A stretch of DNA of 64,000 bases. Source: Limonium bicolor (Eukaryota > Streptophyta > Magnoliopsida > Caryophyllales > Plumbaginaceae). The position numbers were made by a program, and so were the translations under genes. Positions within the stretch are counted from its first letter, which is position 1, and every line of letters begins with the position of its first letter. Shown one piece after another: positions 11,777 to 22,099 of this stretch. Below the pieces are notes generated by a model. It was not told the origin of the DNA. It saw nothing but the letters and a program-made list of their open reading frames with translations, and searched no databases. The DNA is taken from assembly GCA_023374045.1 (NCBI GenBank), contig CM041783.1:121335503-121399502 (forward strand), read 5' to 3'.

Positions 11777-11872
11777 GGCGTTGTAACACCAAAGCGATAG
11801 TTATTATTTGGTTGGTTATTTCCGCTGCGACTTCGGTAGATGATAGGAGCGTTGTAGGGGTGTTACAAAAAG

Positions 11873-11884
11873 TGGTATCAGAGC
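11873..11884 (+). promoter_or_regulatory. Primer-binding site, initiator tRNA-Met
   Basis: TGGTATCAGAGC, complementary to the 3' end of plant initiator tRNA-Met, starts six bases after the LTR ends. It is the standard minus-strand primer site in Ty3/Gypsy elements and fixes the LTR boundary and element orientation. Confidence 0.95.
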
Positions 11885-12085
11885 GAAGTATCGCTCTGAT
11901 GACTAGAATACCGAGCTTAGGAATATACCGAGTTAGGAAACCTAACTACAGTTACCTAAGTGAGCGGACTTGGAAAGGTTAACCACTAACTAAGTGTGGA
12001 ATTACCTGGTTGTCGGGAAGATGTTATAACCATTGGACCGATAAGTGTGCAAGCATAATGCTAATGAATATTCATATGAATTCAG

Positions 12086-13549
12086 ATGTCAGGTAGACCG
12101 CGAGGTCGAGGCCGCGGGCGCGGTACTGGAGATATGGGTGACCAGGGCGATGATACTACGGCCCAGACTATGGCTGAGGCAGTTGCAGCCGCCGTAGCCC
12201 AGATGGTACCCCAGTTGGTTGCTGCTATACAGCAAGGGCAACAGCCCGGAGTTCAGCCACCGCCACCACCGCCACGAGAGACCAATTGGGTCAAGGCGTT
12301 GGCTGATCTGAGACCGCCATCATTTCATGGGGAGACCGATCCCCGTAAGCTAGAGGCGTACATCTCCGAGTTGGAGACCGCCTACGAGACTTTGGCCGTA
12401 CCTGCTGAGGCTAAGGTCCGACTTGCCGCCTACTACTTGAAGGGGTCGGCACAGAGTTGGTGGAAACTGGTGAGGGAGGACAGGATGACTGATCCTGAGT
12501 TTGGATGGAGGGAGTACACGGCTCTGCTGCGAGCCAAGTATTACCCGGTGCATGTGCAGGAGGCCAAGCGCCTCGAGTTGGATAGTCTGAAGCAGGGGGA
12601 TAAGATGTCGGTTGATGACTACTACACCGCATTCACCGGCCTTATCCACTTGTTACCGGACTTGGGGTACTCGAACCGGGTGTTGGTGAACCGGTTCTAC
12701 AATGGACTGAGCCACCGTCTCCGCTATGGGATGGGGCCAGCTGAGTATACCACCTTGCAGGTAATTAGAGTACCTTGTTGTGAATCATTTATATGAGTGA
12801 ATGTTAATGTGAGTTGGTAAGTTGTTTTGCGGGGCGTGACTGACATCCTAAAATACAGGAGTGCTATCATGCCGCTGCAAAGGTTGAAATTACCGTCCGT
12901 CTGAGGGACGAGGAAAATGCGCACAAGCGCAAGGCCACCAACGAGGGCCAGAATCAGCAAGGGTATGGGGGAGGAAAGAAGAAGAAACCCTACCCTCAGC
13001 CCCAGAAGGGCCAGTACCAGGGTGACAAGGGCCAAGCCCAGACCACCACAGCTGATGAGCCACTGAAGCTCACGTACGCGTATGCGGCGAAGCCTCTACG
13101 CTCCTACCCGCCTAAGGGTAATTACTTAACCATGTGTATCTAGTTGAGGTGTATGTTGTTGAGATGGGAAGTGAGTATTGATTGTGTGTTGTTATAGCAG
13201 CTAGCGCGGGTTCTGGACCGGAGCGCCACTTTTACTGTAAGTGGTGCAATGGAGACCACCCCGGCAAAGACTGCAAGGGGAATGATGTGAGGTGCCGCCA
13301 CTGCCAGAAGATGGGGCACCGTGAGTTTGAGTGTTGGACGAACCCCAATGGCAAAACTAAAGCCAAAGGGGCAGTGGAAGGGTAACTACCACGACCACTG
13401 AAGGCCCGAAGGCGATTACTCAGCAGACTTCTGACAAGAAGTACACTGAATCCCAGAAGGGGAAGGCTACGGGGTCCGGCAAGGCCACCCTGAATGTGGT
13501 GGACCGGTCTGAGGCACCAGGATCCTCTTCGAGACCAGGTACCGCCTAA
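12086..13549 (+). CDS. gag: E2 Gag, three exons
   Basis: Capsid and nucleocapsid polyprotein. Exon 1 (12086-12760) starts at an ATG 202 nt after the PBS with an Arg/Gly-rich leader, an Ala/Gln helix and a Pro run, then the Gag core (RETNWVKALADLRPPSFHG; LAAYYLKGSAQSWW). It ends TLQ at a donor. Exon 2 (12859-13117) is a Lys/Gln/Pro-rich linker. Exon 3 (from 13198) has zinc knuckles at CKWCNGDHPGKDC and CRHCQKMGHREFEC. Introns 12761-12858 and 13118-13197 are GT-AG, and both must be removed because unspliced RNA stops soon after exon 1. A one-base frameshift near 13380 interrupts exon 3; it may be an assembly error. If the third donor (13539) is not used, translation ends at TAA 13547-13549. Confidence 0.88.
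12761..12858 (+). other. E2 gag intron 1
   Basis: 98 nt, CAG|GTAATT donor and ACAG|G acceptor, phase 0, after TTLQ. It sits at the same protein position as the E1 intron at 5170-5237, and read-through stops within about ten codons. The conserved position in two diverged elements supports a real spliceosomal intron. Confidence 0.75.
13118..13197 (+). other. E2 gag intron 2 with NAGNAG acceptor
   Basis: 80 nt, G|GTAATT donor in phase 1, just before the zinc knuckles, matching E1 5449-5517. The acceptor reads TAGCAG, so splicing after 13197 or 13200 both keep frame and differ by one codon. Confidence 0.7.
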
Positions 13550-13681
13550 ACTGATAAATGAAAAAGTGATTGCTTACCGCATTTCATGCATGAGTGTTAG
13601 CAAGTCTAAGGGTATAAACATATAAGTAAAGAGTTAGAACATAATGTGGAAAACACCTAAATTAGGCAATTTGAAACTTAG
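13539..13681 (+). other. E2 intron between gag and the AlkB exon (short form)
   Basis: CCAG|GTACCG donor in phase 1, and TTAG acceptor ending at 13681. Joining exon 3 to 13682 continues in frame into the AlkB exon. The gag stop TAA is nine bases inside the intron. Using instead the acceptor that ends at 14594 removes the AlkB exon and joins in frame to pol (long form, 13539-14594). Confidence 0.7.
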
Positions 13682-14418
13682 GAACCTTCAATATCTGCTA
13701 TCCAATCCCACCCGCACCAAACCCTGAAGAAACCGCCATCAACATCACCGACTTTCCATTGGAGCAATGTCAGGTTATCCAGCCAGGTATGATACTCTTA
13801 AATGGATACCTGACACCGGAAGCACAAATCCACATCATCAGACGATGCGACGAACTTGGAGCAAAACCAGGAGGGTTCTACACACCCGAATACCCGAACG
13901 GAGCAAGGATGCAATTGAAGATGATGTGCATGGGTAAGGACTGGAACCCTTACACCAAGTCATATCAAGAAGTACGAGCTGAAGATGGAGCAACAGTAGC
14001 AAGCATACCAGAGGAGTTCCACGCGGTCGTTAACCACGCCGTGGGAATTGCTCACAAGTTGAAGCGGAATCAATTCCAAGTGTAAAAGCAGATTTATGCA
14101 TTGTAAACTTCTACCAGAAAGGTGGACGGTTAGGTATACACCAAGACAAGGACGAGTCACCCGAGTCTCTAAGTAAGGGAGTACCCGTGGTGTCTTGGTC
14201 CATTGGTGATACCGCTGTGTTTGTATGGCGAGCAGAAGCGTGCTGATCTCGCAAAGAAGCTACTTCTGAAATCGGGGGATGTATTAATCATGGGTGGGCA
14301 ATCAAGGATGCTATACCATGGCATCAGAAAGATCAAACTGAATACCGCACCGTCGGCAGTGATCAATGCCACACACATGAAACCTGGACGTTTAAATTTG
14401 ACTTTCAGGCAGTTTTGA
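13682..14418 (+). CDS. E2 AlkB-like 2OG/Fe(II) dioxygenase exon
   Basis: About 245 residues. After a short FNICYP...PEETAINI leader comes the AlkB fold: PGMILLNGYLTPEAQ, FYTPEYPNGARMQLKMMCMG, CIVNFYQ, iron-binding HQDKDES (His 14139, Asp 14145), VVSWSIGDTAVF, then KSGDVLIMGGQSRMLYHG with the distal His at 14317, and GRLNLTFRQ with the two Arg of the 2OG pocket. It stops at TGA 14416. AlkB enzymes oxidatively remove methyl groups from RNA or DNA bases; the substrate here is unknown. All catalytic residues are present. Two one-base shifts (near 14086, with a resulting TAA at 14083, and near 14221) cancel each other and may be assembly errors. The motifs fit plant ALKBH1-type proteins. Its place between gag and pol, shared with E1, argues for an element-borne gene. 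Confidence 0.9.
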
Positions 14419-14594
14419 GCCTTGTGTAATCATGTAATGTATTAAGCCAGTGGTTTGACAAAGGAGCTATATCTAGCAATGTCTACAATGTAACCAATTT
14501 ATGGTGTAAAGACTGTGTTAATGAATAAAGGAATGTGTTTTGGAGTGTATCAACGTGTTGTTACCCAATACTTATTAGTTTGCCAATGAATTAG
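14419..14594 (+). other. Spacer between AlkB stop and pol exon (3' end of the long intron)
   Basis: Non-coding stretch ending at the AATTAG acceptor (14594) that precedes the pol frame. The E5 copy is alike at the end of the window, and there the upstream alternative TTATTAG reads TTATGAG, which favours the acceptor at 14594. No promoter or ribosome entry signal is evident. Confidence 0.6.
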
Positions 14595-17500
14595 GCTGTG
14601 CACTCGGAACGGGAGGTATACTGAGTGTCTGCAATAAGGCAGAAGCCGGCAAGAGCGGCACAATCCTCACCGGTACCTTTCCAGTGAATGGCGTGGATGC
14701 ATCGATTTGTTCGACTCTGGAGCCTCACACACATTCATTTCGCTCATTTGCGAAGAGGCTGGGGTTAGATGGTGAAGAGATGCCAGACTTCGTGGTCACT
14801 CTCCCGTCGAAAGAGCAGATCAGATGTACCCGCTACTACCGAGATGCTATTGTTCGAATCATGGATGAGGAGTTTCCGATCGACTTGATAGAGTTCGACG
14901 GACTAGGTTTTGATGTGATTGTCGGGATGAACTGGTTGGAGCGGTACAAGGGTAGAATCCTATGTGCCGAGCATCGACTGCTTCTTAGGAGTCCATCTGG
15001 GGTTACTATATCTTACCGCCAGAGGCCCAGGGAGCCTTCGACACAGATCATCACCGCCATGGCCATGTATCATGAGTTGCGACGGGGAAATGATGTATAC
15101 CTCTGCTATGTCCAGGACATAGAGAGAGACCCTGAGTTTAGCCCAGATGTGCCGGTAGTGTCGGAGTTTCCTGATGTATTTCCTAAGGAACTGCCGGGCA
15201 TGCCGCCAGCACGAGAGGTTGAGTTTGAGATTGATCTAGTTCCGGGCACCGGACCCATTGCGAAAGCACCTTACCGTATGGCTCCAGCAGAGATGACAGA
15301 GCTCAAGGAGCAGCTGCGAGACCTACTCGACAAGGGCTTTATCCGCCCTAGTGTGTCACCATGGGGAGCGCCGGTCCTCTTCGTGAAGAAGAAGGACGGT
15401 AGCCTCCGCCTATGTATTGATTATCGGGAGCTGAATGCTGTTACGGTGAAGAACCGTTACCCCTTACCACGCATCGACGATCTATTTGATCAGCTTAGGG
15501 GAGCATCAGTATTCTCCAAGATAGACCTACGTTCCGGATATCACCAGATTGCCATCCGTGACAGTGATATCGAAAAGACAGCTTTCAGAACTAGGTATGG
15601 GCACTATGAGTTCACCGTTATGCCGTTTGGCTTATCAAATGCACCAGCAAAGTTCATGGACTTAATGAACCGTTTGTTCCAAGATCAGTTGGACAAATCA
15701 GTGGTAGTCTTCATCGATGACATACTTGTGTATTCGAAATCGAGAGGTGAGCATGAAAGCCACCTGAGAGATGTATTGCAACGTTGAGAAAGAATCAGCT
15801 GTATGCTAAATTTTCTAAGTGTGAATTTTGGTTGAACCAAGTATCATTCCTTGGACATGTGATTTCTGAGGCCGGGATCGCTGTTGATCCGGCAAAGATA
15901 GATGCAGTGCGCACCTGGCCTAGGCCGAAGACAGTTACCGACATCAGGAGCTTCCTCGGTCTGGCAGGTTACTATAGGAGATTTGTGAAGGACTTCTCCA
16001 GTGTCTCGAAGCCGATGACTTCCTTGATGAAAAGGATGCACCATTCGAGTGGACAGTCGACTGCGAGAGAGCTTTCACGAGTCTCAAGGATGCTCTGACA
16101 TCTGCACCGGTTCTGACACTACCAGACGGTCCAGATGGTTTTGAGGTCTATTGCGACGCATCAGGCAGGGGTATGGGTTGTGTGTTGATGCAACACGGGA
16201 AGGTCGTGGCTTACGCCTCCCGACAGCTGAAGAAGCATGAGGAGAACTACCCTACCCACGACTTAGTTGGGGGCCATTGTCTTCGCACTGAAGATATGGC
16301 GACATCACTTGTATGGGGTAAGTGTGACGATTATTCTGACCACAAGAGTTTGAAATACTTGTTCACTCAGAAAGAGTTGAACATGAGGCAGAGAAGGTGG
16401 GTTGAATTCTTGAATGATTATGACATCGATTTACAGTATAAGGAGGGTAAGGCAAATGTGGTAGCTGACGCATTGAGTCGCCGAGCACACTCTCTCCATT
16501 CGCTAGTCTCTCATACTGGCTTGGTTGAAGAGGTGCGGAGTGCTCAGATGACGGATCAGTACATGATGGAGATTAGACAGAAGCTTATTGATGGCACATT
16601 CGAGGGTCAGAAGTATGACTTCAGACTCCACGATGATGACCTGATTAGGCTTAATGGCAGATTGTGTATACCCAGGAGTAGCGCTGAGCTGAAGGAGCGC
16701 ATATTGAGTGAATCCCATTGTTCTACTACTTCGATTCACCCCGGAGCTTCAAAGATGTATAAAGGTATGAAAAGATATTTCTGGTGGGCTGGAATGAAAA
16801 AGGATGTAAATGACTATGTTGAGGTGTCTCACTTGTCAGAAGGTCAAGTTTGAGCACCGACGGCCTGGTGGTATGGTGCAGCCAATGCCAGTGCCGGAGT
16901 GGAAGTTCCATGACATATCTATGGACTTCGTGGTAGGGCTTCCGCCTACAAGGGGAGGTCTAAATATGATTTGGGTGGTAGTTGACCGACTGACCAAGGT
17001 GTCTCGATTCATTCCGATGAAGGACACCTGGAAAGTGGCAAATTGGCAGAATTATTCGATAAAGAGATTGTTAGACATCATGGTGTACCAAAGACGATAG
17101 TATCTGACAGAGATACCAGATTCTTATCCAGATATTGGAAGTCTACACGAGAGGCACTTGGTACTGAACTGAAATTGAGCACGGCGTTTCACCCACAGAC
17201 CGATGGTCAGAGTGAGCGCACTATACAACACTTGAGGATATGCTACGTGCATGTGCACTTGACTTTCAGACCAGCTGGATTGATAAGTTACATCTGATCG
17301 AGTTTAGTTACAACAACAGTTATCATGCATCGATCAAGATGTCTCCCTTCCAGGCATTGTACGGTAGACCATGCCGCACACCATTATGCTGGGATGAATC
17401 GAGTGAGACGGTCATTATAGGACCAGAGTATCTTGAGCAAGTTCAGGCAGAAGTTCGCCAGATCAGGGCTAATATGAAAGCAGCTCAGGATAGACAGAAG

Positions 17501-17961
17501 TCGTACGCAGATGTGCGCCGACGTGACCTGGAGTTCGCCGTGGGCGATCAGGTATTTTTGAGAGTATCCCCCATGAAGGGAGTATTCGTTTTGGTCAGAA
17601 GGGCAAGTTGAGCCCGAAATATGTAGGTCCTTATGTTGTGACGGAGCGGATCGGCCCGGTAGCTTATAGACTTGATCTACCCGCCGAGCTGGGCAAGGTA
17701 CATGATGTATTTCATGTGTCCCAGCTGAAGAAATATATGTCTCATCCGTCTCATGTGCTTCAGCCGGAAAGGCTAACCTTAGAGCCGACCATGCGATCAG
17801 TGGAGACTCCGGTACGGATTCTGGATACTAAGACTCGAGACACTCGCCATAAGTCCGTGAGACTGGTGAAGGTCCTCTGGTCTAACCAGGACGTTGAGGA
17901 GGCCACTTGGGAGCTGGAAGAAAAGATGAAGGCGAAGCACCCGTCATTGTTTGCTTCTTAG
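14595..17961 (+). CDS. pol: E2 Pol polyprotein, frames broken by small indels
   Basis: Order: protease ([11 protein letters not shown], Asp at 14713, out of frame with its flanks), reverse transcriptase ([39 protein letters not shown] at 15710-15721, [18 protein letters not shown]), RNase H (YCDASG at 16149, DALSRRA), integrase (HPGASKMY and CxxC zinc finger; catalytic Asp in MDFVVGLP, Asp in SDRDTRF, Glu in GQSERTIQ), a GPY module (KYVGPYVV) and a chromodomain-like tail (VKVLW...VEEATWE) ending at TAG 17959. About eight one-base shifts occur, near 14709, 14740, 15783, 16030, 16265, 16830, 17040, 17225 and 17580, many in base runs. The E5 copy is intact at several of these points. Pol reaches the ribosome only as an in-frame extension of Gag after splicing, or by an unseen route. 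Confidence 0.93.
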
Positions 17962-17975
17962 TGTTTATATGTATA

Positions 17976-18009
17976 GGGTACGGGGCGTACCCCTTTTAAG
18001 GGGGGTAGA
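17976..18009 (+). promoter_or_regulatory. Upstream polypurine tract with abutting hairpin
   Basis: GGGTAC-GGGGC-GTACCC hairpin, then TTTTAAGGGGGGTAGA. It lies 15 nt after the pol stop. It is a second copy of the tract found next to the LTR and is present in E3, E4 and E5 too, where the hairpin arms vary in a compensated way. It may be an extra plus-strand priming site. Confidence 0.65.
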
Positions 18010-18246
18010 GCCGTTTCGGTTATGGTTGTGTACGACATGTATATGTATACATTGTCTATGATTGTTACAGACCTTTGTGTCTGAATGGTATTATATGGTT
18101 TGGACCTCGAGTCCGTTGTGGTATTGTGTGGATTGGACCTTGAGTCCGTTGTGGTGTAAGAATGATGGTAAGGTTGGTAATGATGGTTGGAAGTATTGTT
18201 TTTATAAATGTTCCCGTGTTCTAATAGTAAGATATGTGGGAAGTAT
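18010..18246 (+). other. Spacer between the twin polypurine tracts
   Basis: No coding potential. It contains two copies of a TTGGACCT(C/T)GAGTCCGTTGTGG element (18099 and 18136), itself a short imperfect inverted repeat. Confidence 0.6.
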
Positions 18247-18283
18247 GAACTTTGGGGACAAAGTTCTTTTAAGGGGGGTAGAT
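18247..18283 (+). promoter_or_regulatory. Terminal polypurine tract with abutting hairpin
   Basis: GAACTTTG-GGGA-CAAAGTTC hairpin followed directly by TTTTAAGGGGGGTAGAT and the LTR start TGAAATACCCC. This is the expected plus-strand primer position. Confidence 0.9.
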
Positions 18284-20510
18284 TGAAATACCCCAAACCT
18301 TGGTATGTTGGTTAAACATTAAAACATGATTATTAAGACTAAAAAGAGTCTTAGAAACCTTAGTAAACAAATTTAAACAAAAGGAAACACAAATGTGCTT
18401 TAAAGTCAATAAGAGCCAAAATGTGCTCTAAGCTTGGGATAAACTTGAGTAAGACCTAATGAGCTTACCAAGACCTCATTTATATACTAATGAACATATT
18501 AAACCAATTACCAAAGAAAACCAAGCTTGAAAACAAGTTAAAACACAAAATGTGCTTTAAGAAGTCTTAAAGCACATTTTTGAAAAATTGTCTTGTAAAT
18601 GAGTTTTGAATGGCTAAATGTCCATCATTACTCTTAAATATATATGTGTACTATATAGTATCACATTTGGGTGGCTATATTAATGGGAAATCAAAAATTT
18701 CACTTCTAAGTGCCTTGTATAGGTGAATAGTGATTTTTACAAGCTATTTTGTAACATATGGTATAAGTAATTAAATTGACAAACAAAGACTATATTACCC
18801 TCATATTAATAAGGGGGCCGGGTTTTTATATGTGTGACTCACCACTCTTAGTTAAGGTAATAAGTAATTAAAACAAACTAAGTAAAACTACTTTTTACTT
18901 TATACTACAAATATCTTCTTAAAAGTAATTCCTATCTTCATTCTCTCATTTCTTTCCTTCACTCACACGGTTTCCCACCTTCTTCTTCCTTCTTCCTTGT
19001 TCTCTCACGGTAATACTATACCACCATGGAAGTTCCAACTTTGACCACTTGCTAAACCTAGCTCACTTGTCCAAATCAAAAACAAAGACCACCAATCTCT
19101 TCCTCTCATCAAGCTCTTCATTCCTATCTTCTCAAAACTCCAAGAGCTCCATTTCGGTGCCAAGGTGTTCCACCATTGAAGGAGCTTGAGCTTGTATTTT
19201 GACATATTATCTCCTTTGCTTCTAGGTAAGGAATCTCAAAAAAAATCATGTTTCCTCCATGTTTTTCATGTCCGAAAATACACATTGATATAGCTCATTG
19301 TGTGACTTTGTTCTAGCTTCATTTCAACTCTTCATGGACTAGGTGGAGTCCTCTCTTGTTATATATTCAAACCCTTCAAAGATCAAGGTAAAAAAACTAC
19401 ATTAATGTTTTTGAAACAATGTCAAATTAGGGTTTACAATGAGATGAAGCTCAAAGCTTGAATACTCATTATGGTGTTTGTATATTGTCTAGAACTTGAC
19501 AAGGAATCAAATACCATACGGTTTTGTAAGGAATCAAGAAGGAAGTGTTTTGGGAAAAAGAGGTAAATCTACTAACTTAAATGTTGTTTAATGCCTTAGG
19601 AGAAATGAGCTTATAAATGCTTATTAAAACTACCTAAAGAGCAAATGGTGAATGACTTAGTAAAGTGTTCTCAAGAGACTAGTAAAGGGCATATGTGTGT
19701 TGAGTGTATTTGCAGGTTAAAGGCATATATATTGTGGAAATTCAGTGTTTATGATTTAAGCACTTTAAGGGCCTAAGAGCCATGCATTTTAAGGGCCTAA
19801 GTGCCATGCAATTTAAATTGTGCACTATATTGTAATGTGGTGTAAATTTGTGTGAAATTGTGTATGAGAGTGTTCTTGGTGATTTTAGATGTTCTTGTGT
19901 GTTTAAAGGAGAAGGCAAAGGTTAGGCTTAGTAATGTTCTAGGGGAACCCATGTCAAAATTTGGTAGGAAGTAAGAAGTTCTAAGTTTACATAAGGTTTG
20001 GTGAGTTAGAAAGTGTAGGAGATGAATAAGGAGTTCATGATGTTCTAAGGAATTTTGATGTACTAGGAAGTACTCTAGGGTGTAATAAGGACTTAGTCAT
20101 GATCTTGAGATTTAGTAGGTACCAAAGTCACTTTGGGACTTAGGTAAATACCTAGGCAAACTTTGGTAAAATAAGGAGAAGTGTACACTAGGAAAAGAGT
20201 TTCAAGAAGGAGATAAGGAATTAGTTGTGAGAGATGTGCTTGGGAGATGATGTTAAGTTAAGGAGAAAGCATTTTGGGATAGTAGTTATCATAGGTATGA
20301 AAACCACTTGGAAAACTAGGAGAAAATGTTGTAAGTGTTAGGAATTTTGTGAAGGAATAAGTGAAGGCTTAAGGAATTAGAAAATGAGTTTTATAGTGTT
20401 TAAGGGTGTCTTAAGTTGTGTTTAAAGTGCCCAAATGAGGTTAGGGAGTACTAGGTTATATGGGGTGAAGTTTGGAGTTGAATGTAAAAAGGAAAACATA
20501 GATTTGGGGC

Positions 20511-20840
20511 CGACCGGACTTGCGACCGGACTTGCAAGCTCGGTCGGGACCTGTTTACCCTGCGAGAATTAGTTTCTGGAATGGACCGGGCTTAGGACCG
20601 GACATGGACAAGTCCGGTCGGGCTAAATTTACAAAGAGAATAAACTCTCTGGAATGGACCGGACATAGGACCGGACTTACAAGTCCGGTCGGAGTAGAAA
20701 ATTTGTACGGATTGAGTTACTGGAATCGACCGGACATGGGACCGGACTTGACAAGTCCGGTCGGGCTGAATTTCCGAAGGGGAGAAACTCTCTGGAATCG
20801 ACCGGACATGGACAAGTCCGGTCGGCAAGTCCGGTCGGAC
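20511..20840 (+). repeat. Hairpin repeat array, GACCGGAC type (3' LTR)
   Basis: Same units as 10168-10495: GACCGGAC direct copies each answered by GTCCGGTC, with spacers ending CTGGAAT(G/C). It starts about 2.2 kb after the LTR start. Confidence 0.9.
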
Positions 20841-22099
20841 CTAAACTTGTAAAAAAAAAAAAAACAGAAAAGAATGTGACTTATGTAGTTAACCCTAGGG
20901 TGTATAATGAAGGTAACCTAGGGTGAGGTAGACATTAAAACATGTCATACAATCATGTTGAATACTTAGTAAGTGTGAAGTTAAATAAATAATTAACCGA
21001 CATTACTAATGTGTATAGGATTCTCTCAAGGTGGGAACGAAACAAGGCAAGGACCAAGGTATGGTTTTCTTGCAGTCTGTTGCCTAACGGTTTACACCGG
21101 CTTGGGTGTTATTTGTTTTCTGGGTGTTTACGACCTTATAAGATTAAGGCATGAAAAGAGTTTACAGTTGTTATATATTATGGTGTTGTGTTATTATGAC
21201 TCCTTTCCCTTGGTGTGTCTAACAAGACCTAAATGTTGCTTGTATGTGACTTAACAAATGTTGTGTGTTCATTAACAAGTGCTAACCGGGGGAGTGAGGA
21301 GTCCGGTTGTTCCGGCCACGCGTGTGATGGATGGGGGTCGATATCATATCCGGTTCGACTCTCTTGGTGTATGTATAGGTGGTATTCCAATTTGGTTTCT
21401 ACCTTCCCTTAGCTTATCCAAAGCTAGTTACTGACTCACGTCGGGCCATAGGGGCATACGTATGTTATTTCGGAGTGCTCGGGATTACTATATCCGACAC
21501 ACCTTTGGTATAAGTTAACCGTTCTATATAACCGGACGGTAACGAGGATGGTAACGAGCTTAACATGGGGTTGGTAAAAACCCCTAGGCTCTCATGGTAT
21601 ACTAACTATGGTGGAAGGTTCCTTGTGAGGACCAAGTTTATGGTGTTATGTATTGATGTTGTGATGCTATGCAATTTCCCTTGCTATGCTATGGTATATA
21701 TGTATATATATGTTGGTTGTTCTAAAATGAATGCCATGTTATTATGACAATTGGTTGCGCGTATCCCGTTAGTCGATGGGCTGCGCGTTAGCCATACCAG
21801 CAAAGGTGCTGACCCCTCGGGGGCCCCATATTTTTATTGCAGGATGAGGATCGAAGAGGCAGAGTGGCTCTAGGTCCTAGGTGGTGATATACTTTTGGAT
21901 AAGTAGGTTGTTGAGCCCGGGATGCGCCTGTGCTCCCGAGGCGTACATTTGATACCTTGTTATACAGTTATGGATGATTATGGTTTGGAGATGATTGTAA
22001 ATTAAATACTCGGTATGTGGTTATGTTTATATATGGATGTTAGTTACTATGCTCGGGAGTCTGATCATCAGACCGATACACTTGTATTTATTCTGCCTA

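Larger units (their letters stand above)
8800..11867 (+). mobile_element. E2 5' LTR (3' part)
   Basis: Matches the 3' LTR from about 19149 to 22213 base for base except for scattered small indels. It ends GGGGTGTTACA at 11867, five bases before the primer-binding site. The first 865 bp or so are in the gap. It holds the hairpin array (10168-10495), the CCCC/GGGG hairpin with CAG (to 11496) and the terminal inverted repeat (11755-11776). I see no coding sequence. Confidence 0.92.

Noticed and set aside
13682..14418. AlkB as an ordinary host gene or processed pseudogene between elements
   Set aside because: It sits between gag and pol of the same element, in the same place in two diverged elements, with matching splice phase and no promoter or independent target duplication around it.
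21340..21365. GGTTCGACTC resembling a tRNA B box in E2 LTRs
   Set aside because: No matching A box at proper spacing, no acceptor stem and no cloverleaf; the E5 copy has GGTTCGGCTC. Probably chance.
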